Shown: positions 1 through 9,429 of the stretch, in pieces | Layout: each line of letters starts with the position of its first letter | How positions within the stretch are numbered: the stretch's first letter is position 1 | Source of the DNA: Haemophilus parainfluenzae | GTDB taxonomy: Bacteria; Pseudomonadota; Gammaproteobacteria; Enterobacterales; Pasteurellaceae | Direction: 5' to 3' | Assembly: GCF_900450995.1 (NCBI RefSeq) | Contig: NZ_UGHY01000002.1 | Span: forward strand, 842,501-906,500 | DNA length: 64,000 bases | The notes under the pieces: generated by a model | Told to the model about the DNA's origin: nothing | The model's input: the letters and a program-made list of their open reading frames with translations, nothing else | The model's database searches: none | Program-made: the position numbers and the translations under genes

Positions 1-806
1 TTAAAACACGCCGCCAAATCGGCATGATTTTCCAACATTTTAATTTATTGACCTCTCGAACCGTTTTTGAAAACGTAGCGTTACCACTTGAATTAGAAAA
101 TAAATCGAAAGCAGAAATTCAAGAGAAAACGACCGCACTTTTAGCGCTTGTAGGATTAAGTGATAAACATAATGTGTATCCTGCTAATCTCTCTGGTGGT
201 CAAAAACAACGTGTAGCTATTGCGCGTGCACTTGCAAGCGATCCAAAAGTCTTACTCTGTGATGAAGCCACTAGTGCATTGGATCCCGCTACAACTCAAT
301 CCATTCTAAAATTATTAAAAGAAATCAACCGCACTTTAGGTATCACTATTCTTCTTATTACTCATGAAATGGAAGTAGTTAAACGCATCTGCGATCAAGT
401 TGCAGTAATTGATAAAGGTCGCCTGATTGAACAAGGCACAGTTAGTGAAATTTTCTCTAATCCGAAAACAGAATTAGCCCAAGAATTTATCAGCTCGACT
501 TTCCACATTACGTTGCCGGAAGAATATTTAGAAAATTTATCTGATACACCAAAACATGCCAAATCGTATCCAATCATCAAATTTGAATTTACCGGTCGTT
601 CAGTAGATGCCCCATTACTTTCTCAAGCATCGAAAAAATTTGGCGTGGAACTCAGTATCTTAACATCACAAATTGATTATGCCGGCGGGGTAAAATTTGG
701 CTTTACTATTGCAGAGGTTGAAGGTGATGAAGATGCGATTACGCAAGCCAAAGTTTATTTAATGGAAAATAACGTTCGAGTAGAGGTGCTAGGCTATGTT
801 CAATGA
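1..806 (+). CDS. metN: Methionine ABC transporter ATP-binding protein MetN (5' end outside window)
   Basis: ATPase subunit of the MetNIQ importer, which powers uptake of methionine across the inner membrane from the cytoplasmic side. The frame is open from base 3, so the start codon and Walker A motif lie upstream of the window. Visible in order are the Q-loop (GMIFQ), the ABC signature LSGGQKQR, Walker B with [12 protein letters not shown], and the switch histidine in THEM. The last third is the NIL domain, which in this family binds methionine and inhibits transport. The stop overlaps the metI start by 11 bases, so translation is probably coupled. The assignment is firm; only the N-terminus is missing. 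Confidence 0.96.
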   Translation, partial: KTRRQIGMIFQHFNLLTSRTVFENVALPLELENKSKAEIQEKTTALLALVGLSDKHNVYPANLSGGQKQRVAIARALASDPKVLLCDEATSALDPATTQSILKLLKEINRTLGITILLITHEMEVVKRICDQVAVIDKGRLIEQGTVSEIFSNPKTELAQEFISSTFHITLPEEYLENLSDTPKHAKSYPIIKFEFTGRSVDAPLLSQASKKFGVELSILTSQIDYAGGVKFGFTIAEVEGDEDAITQAKVYLMENNVRVEVLGYVQ

Positions 807-1488
807 TTTATGGGCAACATTTAGCCAACAATTTCCCGATAATTTTGCAAGTTTATTAACGGTATCGACCATTGAAACGGTTTATATGTCAGTATTATCG
901 ACATTAATTGCGGCTTTATTAGGCTTACCATTGGGTTTTTTAACCTTTTTAACTAATAAAGGGGCGATTTTAGAAAACAAAAAACTCAATGCATTTTTAA
1001 ATGTCATTATTAATATCGGACGTTCAATTCCTTATATTATTTTGTTACTTGCTTTAATTCCGATAACAAGCTGGTTACTTCCTGGCGGTAGTATTGGTTC
1101 TAATGCGGCGATTGTTTCATTAAGTGCAGCGGCAACACCATTTTTTGCACGTCTTACGAGCAATGCACTTTTTGAGATTCCGACTGGTTTGACTGAAACC
1201 GCAAAAGCCATGGGCGCAACCAATTGGCAAATTATTCGTAAATTCTATTTACCTGAATCTTTACCTACGCTCATTAATGCCATTACGCTCACTTTCGTGA
1301 CATTAATTGGCTATACCGCAATGGCGGGAACGCAAGGCGGTGGCGGCTTAGGAAGCCTCGCCATTAACTACGGTGTCTATCGCAATATGCCATCGGTAAC
1401 TTGGGCGGCAACGATTGTTATCGTGATTATCGTGATGCTCAGTCAAAAATTAGGTGACACGCTCGCAAAACGAGTGGATCACCGTTAA
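796..1488 (+). CDS. metI: Methionine ABC transporter permease MetI
   Basis: Inner-membrane permease of the methionine importer, working as a dimer with MetN and receiving substrate from MetQ. The 230-residue product has about five hydrophobic segments. The EAA-type loop that contacts the ATPase is visible around residues 130-160 ([27 protein letters not shown], shown here only as its start [12 protein letters not shown]). The length is close to the family norm of about 217. The ATG lies inside the end of metN, and metQ follows 39 bases after the stop, so the three genes form one operon. Confidence 0.96.
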   Translation: MFNDLWATFSQQFPDNFASLLTVSTIETVYMSVLSTLIAALLGLPLGFLTFLTNKGAILENKKLNAFLNVIINIGRSIPYIILLLALIPITSWLLPGGSIGSNAAIVSLSAAATPFFARLTSNALFEIPTGLTETAKAMGATNWQIIRKFYLPESLPTLINAITLTFVTLIGYTAMAGTQGGGGLGSLAINYGVYRNMPSVTWAATIVIVIIVMLSQKLGDTLAKRVDHR

Positions 1489-1527
1489 TTGTTTTCTATA
1501 CCATTTTATTCACAACAAGGAAAAAAC

Positions 1528-2358
1528 ATGAAATTAAAAAACTTATTTGCTATCACCGCTATTGCATCAGCATTAGTATTAACAGGTTGTAAAGAAGATA
1601 AAAAAGCAGATGCTGCATCAACTGCGCCGGCTGCAACATCAATCAAAGTTGGTGTAATGGCAGGTCCTGAGCACCAAGTAGCCGAAACCGCTGCAAAAGT
1701 GGCAAAAGATAAATACAACTTAAATGTTGAATTTGTTTTATTCAATGATTATGCATTACCAAATACTGCTGTATCTAAGGGTGATTTAGATGCTAACGCA
1801 ATGCAACATAAACCTTACTTAGATGAGGATGTAAAAGCGAAAAACTTAAATAACTTAGTGATCGTTGGTAACACCTTTGTTTACCCACTAGCTGGTTATT
1901 CTAAAACCATCAAAAATGTAAATGAATTAAAAGATGGCGCAAAAGTTGTTGTACCAAATGACCCATCAAACCGTGGTCGTGCATTAATCCTCCTTGAGAA
2001 ACAAGGTTTAATCAAACTTAAAAATTCTAGCGATCTTCTTTCAACTGTCGCAGATATCGTTGAAAATCCGAAAAACTTAAAAATTTCTGAAGTGGATACC
2101 TCTGTTGCAGCTCGTGCATTAGATGATGTTGATCTTGCGGTTGTAAATAACACTTATGCAGGTCAAGTTGGCTTAAATGCACAAGATAACGGTGTATTCG
2201 TAGAAGATAAAGATTCTCCATACGTAAACATTATTGTTTCTCGTACTGATAACAAAGACAGCAAAGCGATCCAAGATTTCGTAAAAGCGTACCAAACTGA
2301 AGAAGTTTACCAAGAAGCGAAAAAACACTTTAAAGATGGTGTTGTAAAAGGTTGGTAA
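1528..2358 (+). CDS. metQ: Methionine-binding lipoprotein MetQ
   Basis: Substrate-binding lipoprotein (NlpA family) that captures methionine in the periplasm for MetNI. The chosen ATG at 1528 follows an AAGG ribosome binding site at 1517-1520 and opens a lipoprotein signal peptide with lipobox LTGC, whose cysteine would be lipidated. An upstream in-frame ATG at 1489 would add 13 residues before the signal peptide and is unlikely. The mature part has typical NlpA features (KVGVMAGPEHQV, then DLDANAMQHKPYLDED). It is the last gene of metNIQ and is followed by a strong terminator. Confidence 0.96.
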   Translation: MKLKNLFAITAIASALVLTGCKEDKKADAASTAPAATSIKVGVMAGPEHQVAETAAKVAKDKYNLNVEFVLFNDYALPNTAVSKGDLDANAMQHKPYLDEDVKAKNLNNLVIVGNTFVYPLAGYSKTIKNVNELKDGAKVVVPNDPSNRGRALILLEKQGLIKLKNSSDLLSTVADIVENPKNLKISEVDTSVAARALDDVDLAVVNNTYAGQVGLNAQDNGVFVEDKDSPYVNIIVSRTDNKDSKAIQDFVKAYQTEEVYQEAKKHFKDGVVKGW

Positions 2359-2382
2359 TCTTAACTTAAGCAAAATATTTCA

Positions 2383-2409
2383 AAGCCACCGATTAAGGTG
2401 GCTTTTTTA
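2383..2409 (+). terminator. Rho-independent terminator of metNIQ
   Basis: An 8-bp stem (AAGCCACC pairing with GGTGGCTT) around a 6-base loop is followed by a T run ending near 2409. It begins 25 bases after the metQ stop and faces the right way to end the operon. Confidence 0.9.
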
Positions 2410-2456
2410 TTGATGAAAAGAAAGTGATCTGCCCCCCCAAAAGTTGGACAGGTTAG

Positions 2457-3264
2457 TTAACTTAAATATTGAGCTCGGTATTGCACTGGGCTCAATCCTT
2501 TGAAAGCAAGTTTAATGCGTTTTTGGTTGTAATACACTAAATATTCTTCAATTTCAGCCTGTAATTCAGTGATTGAATGATAAGTCCGAGAGTAAAAACA
2601 CTCTGATTTTAGTATCGCAAAAAAACTTTCAATCACCGCATTATCGTAGCAATTTCCTCGGCGACTCATACTTTGAACCGCTTTACCTTCCAACATTTTC
2701 ACCCATTCCGCCGTGCCATACAAATACACCTTGGTCACTATGAATAATCGGGCATTCTGTCGGTTTAAGCCGACTAAGCCCTTGTTCTAACATCTTTTTT
2801 ACCAATGAAAACTTCGGGCGTGTCGCAAAGTTATAGGCAATAATTTCTCGGTTAGCCAAGTCCATCAACGGTGAAAAATAAAGCGTTTCTTGACCAACAT
2901 GAAATTCCGTTACATCCGTTACCCATTTTTGATTGAGTGCCGTTGCTGTAAAATCACGATTCAGCAAATTCGGGGCAATATGCGATGTTTTTCCACGTTT
3001 TCCATGTCTTTTCTTGCGTAAAATGGAATGAATACCTAACTCGTTCATCAGCTTTAACACCGTTTTATGATTCAAATTAAAACCCATTTGGCGTAATTTA
3101 AACGTCATGGGGCGATAACCATCTCGTTTTCTGTTCTTTTTATACAGCGATAAGATAGCCTCTTTTACCTCGTGATAATTTCGCTTAACCTCTTTATAGT
3201 AAAAGCTTGAGCGAGGCATTTTAGCCACATGAAGTAAATTATTTAATGCATAGTTTGGCTTCAA
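2457..3264 (-). pseudogene. IS3-family transposase OrfB, frameshifted (IS copy 1)
   Basis: Integrase-core half of an IS3-family transposase. The first part (about 3264 to 2690) contains an HTH_21-like segment and the first two catalytic aspartates (KWVTDVTEF, IIHSDQG). The frame then changes. The rest, with the catalytic glutamate in NAVIESFFAILKSE, continues one frame away down to 2457. The break is near 2720-2726: reading GTATTGTAT instead of GTATTTGTAT would restore HSDQGVLYGT, so there is one extra T. The upstream boundary overlaps the orfA stop (TTGA). Expression would normally need a -1 frameshift, for which an A6G run near the end of orfA is a candidate. Confidence 0.82.
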
Positions 3265-3644
3265 TCTTTCAATGATTTTTCTTTTTTCTGTCGTTGTTTT
3301 TGACGGTCGAGCTTCTCCAACTCCTTTAGGTAAGCAATCTCCGCACGAGCCAAGGCGAGCTCTCGTTGTAACTTTTTAAACGCTTTAGGTGAAAAGTCTG
3401 TGGTTTCTGGAATTTCAATGTCTTTCTTTTTCATCTTTGGCTTCGCTATTTTCGGTGTTTGAAGGTTTTTATAAGGCGATTTTACGCCATCAAGCCCTCT
3501 TTCCCGAAATGCTTTTAGCCAATAAATGACGAGAGCGTGGGAAATTTGATGAAGTTTAGCCACCTCACGGATACCATAATCCTGTTCGGTGACGAGTTTG
3601 ATAATTTTCAAACGAAATTGATAAGGGTAGGACATAATCTGCAC
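3261..3644 (-). CDS. IS3-family transposase OrfA, HTH (IS copy 1)
   Basis: The 127-residue product has an N-terminal helix-turn-helix (YPYQFRLKIIKLVTEQDYG, IREVAKLHQISHALVIYWLK) that would bind the IS ends. A lysine/glutamate-rich coiled-coil tail (KKLQRELALARAEIAYLKEL) is typical of OrfA dimerisation regions. The ATG choice is approximate; an ATG two codons inside (ATGTCCTACCC) is an alternative. The gene is intact, but its partner orfB is not, so this copy is probably unable to move by itself. Confidence 0.82.
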   Translation of the reverse strand: MQIMSYPYQFRLKIIKLVTEQDYGIREVAKLHQISHALVIYWLKAFRERGLDGVKSPYKNLQTPKIAKPKMKKKDIEIPETTDFSPKAFKKLQRELALARAEIAYLKELEKLDRQKQRQKKEKSLKD

Positions 3645-3680
3645 CTCAAATTAGGTGTCCAGGTTTTGGGGTGCAGATCA

Positions 3681-3733
3681 AAGTGCGGTCAGTTTTTTAT
3701 GATACTTTTCCAAAAGAAAAACTCATCAAAAAC
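3681..3733. repeat. Remains of a USS inverted-repeat dyad between two IS elements
   Basis: These 53 bases are all that separates IS copies 1 and 2. They begin with AAGTGCGGTCAGTTTTT, the left arm of a USS dyad. They end in AAAAAC, which continues beyond IS copy 2 as TGACCGCACTTT. With both IS removed, an 18-bp arm pair (AAAGTGCGGTCAGTTTTT with its exact complement) is restored around a loop of about 30 bases, between metQ and rpoC. Confidence 0.85.
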
Positions 3734-3791
3734 TGATCTGCACCCCAAAAGTTGGACTCAACAAACCAACAATTGAGGTGCAGATTTTTTT

Positions 3792-4145
3792 ATGGGTAAA
3801 CACTACACAATCGAATTTAAATTACAGGTTATTCAACCTATTTTGAATGAGAAAATGAGTATTAGAGAAGCCGCGCGTTTTTACAATATTCCCTCCAACA
3901 CCCTAGTCGGGACATGGTTGAAACGGTTTGAAAAAAGTGGCATAAAAGGACTTATTCCCCGTAAACCATCAGGACGACCGCCGATGAAACCCAAATATGC
4001 AAAAATGCCACCGCCACCCAAAACTGAAGAAGACCGTTTACGCCTGAGAATTTTACAGCTTGAAGCGGAGGTGGCCTACCTAAAGGAGTTGAGAAGGCTC
4101 AGACTTCAGGACGAAGCCGAGCAACGGAAATTATCCAAAGGTTAA
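3792..4145 (+). CDS. IS3-family transposase OrfA (IS copy 2)
   Basis: The 117-residue DNA-binding subunit has a helix-turn-helix (MSIREAARFYNIPSNTLVG), then a basic, proline-rich linker (RKPSGRPPMKPKYAKMPPPP). It ends in a leucine-rich coiled coil (LRLRILQLEAEVAYLKEL). The ATG follows the T-rich stretch just inside the left IS end. OrfB lies in the -1 frame and overlaps the end of this gene. In IS3 elements that arrangement lets ribosomal frameshifting make the OrfAB transposase. Confidence 0.9.
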   Translation: MGKHYTIEFKLQVIQPILNEKMSIREAARFYNIPSNTLVGTWLKRFEKSGIKGLIPRKPSGRPPMKPKYAKMPPPPKTEEDRLRLRILQLEAEVAYLKELRRLRLQDEAEQRKLSKG

Positions 4146-4951
4146 GAACACGCTATCCGTTAAAATGGCTTTTAGGTTTTGCACAGTTAGCGCGTAGTAC
4201 GTTTTTTGCAAAACTTCAGATTAAACCGGATAAGGATGAGCAGCTGAAAAAGGCCATTAAACGCATCAAAGCCAATCATCCTGATTATGGCTACCGACGA
4301 GTTCATGCCAGCTTGCCAGGCGTGAATCATAAAAAAGTTCAACGTTTAATGCAGACACTTGGGCTTCAAGTGCAGTCAAGAAAAAGCAAGAAATTGACGA
4401 CCTATCGAGGCACGATAGGGGTGATTGCACCGAATCATCTTGAACGCGATTTTAGTGCAACGGCCCCGAAACAAAAATGGGTGACCGATATCACAGAGTT
4501 TAAGACGAAAGATGGGAGTAAAGTCTATTTATCCCCAATTTTAGACTTATTTAACAATGAGATAGTCTCCTATAATCTCAGCTATTCCCCAAACTGGGCG
4601 CAAGTAGAGGACATGTTAATGCAAGCCGTCAAAGGATTAAATAAAGCTTGTGGTATCATTTTGCATTCAGACCAGGGATGGCAATATCAAATGGTAGCTT
4701 ATCGTCGAATCTTGGCTGAACATGGCATCATTCAAAGTATGTCGAGAAAAGGGAATTGCTTGGACAATGCCGCGATGGAAAGTTTCTTTGGGCGATTAAA
4801 AACGGAATGTTTTTATGGTCGGGAATTTAAAACAAAAGAAGAGATAGTTGATGCTGTCAGAGATTATTTGGATTACTATAATCATCGACGGATTCAACTA
4901 AAATTAAAAGGACTGAGTCCGATACAATATCGAAAACAATCCTTTAAATAA
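4130..4951 (+). CDS. IS3-family transposase OrfB, integrase core (IS copy 2)
   Basis: Catalytic half of the transposase, about 273 residues. Its frame is open through the end of orfA. Translation may start at a non-AUG codon (ATT at 4130) or arise as an OrfAB fusion by -1 frameshifting near TCCAAAGGTTAA, so the start is uncertain. An N-terminal HTH_21-type segment (NHPDYGYRRVHASLPGVNHK) precedes the DDE core: D in WVTDITEF, D in LHSDQGWQYQM, and E in NAAMESFFGRLKTE. All catalytic residues are present, so this copy could be active. Confidence 0.88.
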   Translation: MIQRLRTRYPLKWLLGFAQLARSTFFAKLQIKPDKDEQLKKAIKRIKANHPDYGYRRVHASLPGVNHKKVQRLMQTLGLQVQSRKSKKLTTYRGTIGVIAPNHLERDFSATAPKQKWVTDITEFKTKDGSKVYLSPILDLFNNEIVSYNLSYSPNWAQVEDMLMQAVKGLNKACGIILHSDQGWQYQMVAYRRILAEHGIIQSMSRKGNCLDNAAMESFFGRLKTECFYGREFKTKEEIVDAVRDYLDYYNHRRIQLKLKGLSPIQYRKQSFK

Positions 4952-4977
4952 CAGTCTAACTTTTTGGGGTCAGATCA

Positions 4978-4993
4978 AAACTGACCGCACTTT
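4978..4993. repeat. Right arm of the interrupted USS dyad (metQ/rpoC)
   Basis: AAACTGACCGCACTTT directly after IS copy 2 is the complement of the USS arm that starts at 3681. AAAC is also the target duplication of IS copy 2. Confidence 0.85.
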
Positions 4994-5008
4994 ATTTATT
5001 GAGATAAT

Positions 5009-5043
5009 AAAAAACCCGAGCCTAAACTCGGGTTTTCTTTTTA
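5009..5043 (-). terminator. Terminator of the rplJL-rpoBC operon
   Basis: A 10-bp stem AAAACCCGAG / CTCGGGTTTT with a 6-base loop lies 15 bases beyond the rpoC stop. It is followed on the minus strand by a T-rich tract. A T run also follows on the plus strand, so it may act in both directions. Confidence 0.9.
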
Positions 5044-5054
5044 TCGATTAGCGA

Positions 5055-8000
5055 TTACTCTGCATCATCTGCCATATTAAGCATTTCTGCTAAGTTAGTT
5101 GTTGCATCATCTGCTGTCATCACGAATTCATCAGCAATTGCTGCTTCATCGTCTTCAGACAATTTAATCACAACATCGTCTACAATACGTTTTTTGTGGC
5201 GACCTTGGTGATACGCAAACCCCGTACCTGCAGGGATTAAACGACCTACGATTACGTTCTCTTTCAAGCCACGTAATTCATCACGTTTACCCGCCACTGC
5301 CGCTTCAGTAAGCACGCGAGTGGTTTCTTGGAACGATGCCGCAGAAATGAAGGATTCTGTCGCCAATGACGCTTTGGTAATACCAAGTAATTCACGTTCG
5401 AATTCAACTGGTGGTTTACCTTCCGCTTCACGTTTACGGTTCACAATTTTCACGCGAGCTACTTCAACTTGTTCCCCTTCAAGGAATTCGCTGTCATAAG
5501 CTTTCGTAATGACTGCTTTACGTAACATTTGACGTACGATAACTTCGATGTGCTTATCGTTAATTTTTACCCCTTGTAAGCGGTAAACTTCTTGCACTTC
5601 GTTCACGATATATTCAGTTACAGCACGAACACCGCGTAAACGTAAGATATCGTGTGGAGTCTCTGCACCATCAGAAATCACGTCACCACGTTCTACCATC
5701 TCACCTTCAAATACGTTGAGCTGACGCCATTTTGGAATCATTTCTTCGTAGATTTCACCTTCAGTTGGTGTGATTAGCAAGCGACGTTTACCTTTGGTTT
5801 CTTTACCGAAGGACACGATACCTGAAATTTCTGCCAAGATAGCAGGCTCTTTCGGTTTACGAGCTTCGAATAAATCAGCAACGCGTGGAAGACCACCGGT
5901 AATATCTTTAGTACCCACAGATTCTTGTGGAATACGTGCAAGTGGTTCACCCACTTTTACTTCTGCACCGTCATCTAAACTTACGATTGCTTTACCTGGT
6001 AAGAAGTATTGTGCAATAACGTCAGTTTCAGGTAAGAAGATATCGTTACCTTTTGCATCAACTAATTTGATGGTTGGGCGTAAATCTTTACCTGCTGTTG
6101 CACGTTCACCCACATCTTGTACGACGATAGAAGAAAGACCGGTTAATTCATCCGTTTGACGAGTTACAGTTAAACCATCCACGATATCAACAAATTTAAC
6201 AAAACCTGATACCTCAGAAACAACTGGCATAGTATGTGGATCCCAGTTTGCCACTGTTTCACCTGCTAATACTTCTTGACCGTCTGCTTTATTTAATACA
6301 GTACCGTAAGGCACTTTATAGTGTTCTTTCGTACGACCAAATGCATCAGTCACTGTTAATTCAGTATTACGAGAAGTTAAAACTAATTTACCTTCATCAT
6401 TAACAACGAATTTCGCGTTAGCAAGGTGTAAAGTACCGTTGTTTTTGATTTGTACGCTAGATTCTTTCGCTGCTGCAGAAGCCGCACCACCGATGTGGAA
6501 CGTACGCATGGTTAACTGTGTACCTGGCTCACCGATAGATTGAGCAGCGATAACACCCACTGCTTCACCTTGGTTGATGAGGTGACCACGCGCTAAGTCA
6601 CGACCGTAACATTTCGCACATACACCGAAGTCAGTATCACAAGTTACAACAGAACGTACTTTTACGCTGTCCACTGAGTTTGCATCTAACACATCACAAA
6701 GTTTTTCATCTAATAAAGTGTTACGTGCAATTAAGACTTCTTCTGTACCTGGTTTATACACATCTTCAGCTACAACACGACCTAACACTAATTCGCGAAG
6801 TGGAACTTTCTCATCGCCACCTTCGATTAATGGAGTCATGACTAAGCCTTCGTGCGTACCACAGTCATCTTCAACGATCACTAAGTCTTGTGCTACATCA
6901 ACTAAACGACGAGTTAAGTAACCAGAGTTTGCGGTTTTTAATGCAGTATCCGCCAAACCTTTACGCGCACCGTGGGTTGAAATAAAGTACTGAAGTACGT
7001 TCAAACCTTCACGGAAGTTCGCTGTAATTGGAGTTTCGATGATCGAACCATCTGGACGCGCCATCAAACCACGCATACCTGCTAACTGACGAATCTGAGC
7101 TGCAGAACCACGCGCACCAGAGTCAGCCATCATAAAGATGCTGTTGAAAGAAGCTTGTTTCTCCGGATTACCTTCACGGTTGATAACTTCTTCCTGAGAT
7201 AAGTTTTCCATCATCGCCTTAGCTACGCGCTCATTCGCCGCAGCCCAAATATCGATGACTTTGTTATAACGTTCGCCAGCCGTTACAAGACCAGATTGGA
7301 ACTGTTCTTGAATTTCAGCTACTTCAGCTTCTGCTGCAGAAATAATTTCGTATTTTTTCTCTGGGATAACCATATCATCGATACCCACAGAAGAACCTGA
7401 ACGTGCCGCATAAGCAAAGCCGGTATACATAATATGGTCAGCAAACATTACTGCTTCTTTCAAACCTAAACGACGATAAGCTTCGTTGATGAGTTTAGAA
7501 ATTGCTTTTTTACCTAATGTTTGATTGAACAATGAATATGGCATACCTTTTGGCGCGATCATCCATAAGATTGCACGACCGATAGTGGTATCGGTTAATG
7601 TAGTTTTCTCTTCGAATTCACCAGCTTCATTTTTCACATATTCAGTAATACGTACTTTAACGCGAGAATGTAATTCTGCTTCACCTGTACGATATGCTTT
7701 TTCAGCTTCGCGTGGATCTTGCAATAACATGCCTTCGCCTTTACCGTTTACTTTTTCACGGGTCATATAGTAAAGACCCAACACCACGTCTTGTGATGGA
7801 ACGATAATAGGATCACCGTTTGCAGGTGAAAGTACGTTGTTGGTTGACATCATTAACGCACGCGCTTCTAACTGCGCTTCAAGTGTTAATGGTACGTGAA
7901 CCGCCATTTGGTCACCATCGAAGTCCGCGTTGAACGCCGCACAAACAAGTGGGTGTAACTGGATTGCTTTACCTTCAATTAGAAGTGGCTCAAACGCTTG

Positions 8001-9305
8001 GATACCTAAACGGTGAAGTGTCGGTGCACGGTTCAATAGAATTGGGTGCTCACGAATAACTTCTGCCAAGATATCCCAAACGATCGCTTCTTCACGCTCA
8101 ACCATTTTCTTAGCCGCTTTAATTGTAGTTGCATAACCACGGCTTTCTAATTTTGCATAGATAAACGGACGGAATAATTCCAATGCCATTTTCTTCGGTA
8201 AACCACATTGGTGTAAGTGCAAGTATGGACCTACAGTGATTACAGAACGGCCAGAATAGTCAACACGTTTACCTAATAAGTTTTGACGGAAACGACCTTG
8301 TTTACCTTTGATCATATCCGCAAGTGATTTTAATGGACGACGGTTAGAACCCGTAATCGCACGACCACGACGACCATTATCTAATAACGCATCAACAGAT
8401 TCTTGTAACATACGTTTTTCGTTGCGCACGATAATATCTGGTGCGATTAAATCTAATAAACGTTTTAAACGGTTGTTACGGTTGATCACGCGACGATATA
8501 AATCGTTCAAATCAGATGTTGCAAAACGACCACCATCTAATGGTACTAACGGACGTAAATCTGGTGGAAGTACTGGTAATACAGTCATCACCATCCACTC
8601 TGGTTTATTACCAGACTGTTGGAAAGCTTCTAATAATTTTAAGCGTTTAGTGATTTTCTTACGTTTTGTTTCAGAGTTAGTTTCTTGTAACTCTTCACGT
8701 AATTTCTCACATTCCACTTCAAGATCAATACCTTTAAGTAAATCTTGAATTGCTTCAGCACCCATTTTCGCTTCGAATTCATCTTGCCAACGGTCTTCAG
8801 CATCAAGGAATTGTTCTTCAGTTAATAACTGTCCACGCTCCAAATCGGTCATACCCGGTTCGGTCACGATGTACATTTCAAAATAAAGCACACGTTCAAT
8901 ATCACGTAATGGCATATCAAGTAATAAACCGATACGGGATGGAAGTGATTTTAAGAACCAAATGTGTGCAACTGGACAAGCCAACTCAATGTGGCCCATA
9001 CGCTCACGACGTACTTTAGTTTGTGTTACTTCAACACCACATTTTTCACAAATCACACCACGGTGTTTTAAGCGTTTATATTTACCACATAAACATTCGT
9101 AATCTTTTACTGGCCCGAAAATACGTGCACAGAAAAGACCATCACGCTCAGGTTTGAACGTACGATAGTTGATTGTTTCAGGTTTTTTAACTTCACCAAA
9201 TGACCAAGAACGGATCATGTCTGGAGAAGCTAACCCAATTTTAATCACATCAAAATCTTCACTCGTTTTTGATTGTGCTTTTAAAAACTTAACTAAGTCT
9301 TTCAC
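5055..9305 (-). CDS. rpoC: DNA-directed RNA polymerase subunit beta'
   Basis: Largest subunit of RNA polymerase, carrying the catalytic Mg2+. The 1416 residues match the usual enterobacterial/Pasteurellaceae length. Landmarks are the N-terminal zinc site ([13 protein letters not shown] then CEKCGVEV, residues ~70-90), the catalytic loop [12 protein letters not shown] near residue 458, and a second zinc site around [15 protein letters not shown]. The trigger-loop/bridge-helix region follows ([16 protein letters not shown]). It is separated from rpoB by 124 bases containing a USS dyad and a hairpin, and it ends the operon. No defects seen. Confidence 0.98.
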   Translation of the reverse strand: MKDLVKFLKAQSKTSEDFDVIKIGLASPDMIRSWSFGEVKKPETINYRTFKPERDGLFCARIFGPVKDYECLCGKYKRLKHRGVICEKCGVEVTQTKVRRERMGHIELACPVAHIWFLKSLPSRIGLLLDMPLRDIERVLYFEMYIVTEPGMTDLERGQLLTEEQFLDAEDRWQDEFEAKMGAEAIQDLLKGIDLEVECEKLREELQETNSETKRKKITKRLKLLEAFQQSGNKPEWMVMTVLPVLPPDLRPLVPLDGGRFATSDLNDLYRRVINRNNRLKRLLDLIAPDIIVRNEKRMLQESVDALLDNGRRGRAITGSNRRPLKSLADMIKGKQGRFRQNLLGKRVDYSGRSVITVGPYLHLHQCGLPKKMALELFRPFIYAKLESRGYATTIKAAKKMVEREEAIVWDILAEVIREHPILLNRAPTLHRLGIQAFEPLLIEGKAIQLHPLVCAAFNADFDGDQMAVHVPLTLEAQLEARALMMSTNNVLSPANGDPIIVPSQDVVLGLYYMTREKVNGKGEGMLLQDPREAEKAYRTGEAELHSRVKVRITEYVKNEAGEFEEKTTLTDTTIGRAILWMIAPKGMPYSLFNQTLGKKAISKLINEAYRRLGLKEAVMFADHIMYTGFAYAARSGSSVGIDDMVIPEKKYEIISAAEAEVAEIQEQFQSGLVTAGERYNKVIDIWAAANERVAKAMMENLSQEEVINREGNPEKQASFNSIFMMADSGARGSAAQIRQLAGMRGLMARPDGSIIETPITANFREGLNVLQYFISTHGARKGLADTALKTANSGYLTRRLVDVAQDLVIVEDDCGTHEGLVMTPLIEGGDEKVPLRELVLGRVVAEDVYKPGTEEVLIARNTLLDEKLCDVLDANSVDSVKVRSVVTCDTDFGVCAKCYGRDLARGHLINQGEAVGVIAAQSIGEPGTQLTMRTFHIGGAASAAAKESSVQIKNNGTLHLANAKFVVNDEGKLVLTSRNTELTVTDAFGRTKEHYKVPYGTVLNKADGQEVLAGETVANWDPHTMPVVSEVSGFVKFVDIVDGLTVTRQTDELTGLSSIVVQDVGERATAGKDLRPTIKLVDAKGNDIFLPETDVIAQYFLPGKAIVSLDDGAEVKVGEPLARIPQESVGTKDITGGLPRVADLFEARKPKEPAILAEISGIVSFGKETKGKRRLLITPTEGEIYEEMIPKWRQLNVFEGEMVERGDVISDGAETPHDILRLRGVRAVTEYIVNEVQEVYRLQGVKINDKHIEVIVRQMLRKAVITKAYDSEFLEGEQVEVARVKIVNRKREAEGKPPVEFERELLGITKASLATESFISAASFQETTRVLTEAAVAGKRDELRGLKENVIVGRLIPAGTGFAYHQGRHKKRIVDDVVIKLSEDDEAAIADEFVMTADDATTNLAEMLNMADDAE

Positions 9306-9335
9306 AAATAGTCTCCTGTCGGAGTTAAGGGTTTC

Positions 9336-9375
9336 AAAGTGCGGTCAAAAATATTTTGTTTTTTTAACCGCACTT
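9336..9375. repeat. USS inverted-repeat dyad between rpoB and rpoC
   Basis: AAAGTGCGGT (9336-9345) and ACCGCACTT (9367-9375) form a stem with a 21-base T-rich loop. It is intact. It lies inside an operon, 40-odd bases after rpoB, so it would be an intercistronic hairpin rather than a full terminator. Confidence 0.8.
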
Positions 9376-9394
9376 CGGCGATTTCTTCCTTTTG

Positions 9395-9416
9395 CTTCCC
9401 CTGCGAACAGGGGAAG
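9395..9416 (-). promoter_or_regulatory. Strong hairpin just downstream of rpoB
   Basis: A perfect 9-bp stem CTTCCCCTG / CAGGGGAAG closes a 4-base loop (CGAA; TTCG on the transcribed minus strand). It starts 14 bases after the rpoB stop, with no T run. A UUCG loop is exceptionally stable, so an mRNA-stabilising or processing role is plausible. That role is inference. Confidence 0.6.
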
Positions 9417-9429
9417 ACAGGTTTGTCGA

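Larger units (their letters stand above)
2425..3680 (-). mobile_element. IS3-family insertion sequence, copy 1 (distinct type)
   Basis: A 1256-bp element with TG...CA ends and imperfect terminal inverted repeats: left TGATCTGCCCCCCCAAAAG, right complement TGATCTGCACCCCAAAACC. It carries orfA and a broken orfB on the minus strand. The flanks give a 3-bp duplication AAG (2422-2424 and 3681-3683). Removing the IS and one AAG restores the USS core AAAGTGCGGT, so it inserted inside a USS. Its transposase is clearly different from that of the other three IS3-family copies, although the outermost terminal bases are alike. Confidence 0.88.
3734..4977 (+). mobile_element. IS3-family insertion sequence, copy 2
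   Basis: A 1244-bp element with left end TGATCTGCACCCCAAAAG and right-end complement TGATCTGACCCCAAAAAG. It encodes OrfA and OrfB on the plus strand. The flanks show a 4-bp duplication AAAC (3730-3733 and 4978-4981). It is nearly identical to the copies at 16.4 kb and 24.5 kb. It lies in the right arm of the same USS dyad that IS copy 1 entered. The transposase resembles the IS150 subgroup of IS3. Confidence 0.92.

Noticed and set aside
1489..1527. ATG at 1489 as the metQ start, adding 13 residues
   Set aside because: It would put a polar stretch before the lipoprotein signal peptide; the ATG at 1528 has its own AAGG and gives a standard lipoprotein N-terminus.
3681..3733. IS copies 1 and 2 as one composite transposon
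   Set aside because: Their transposases differ, each has its own target duplication, and the 53 bases between are host USS dyad sequence, not cargo.
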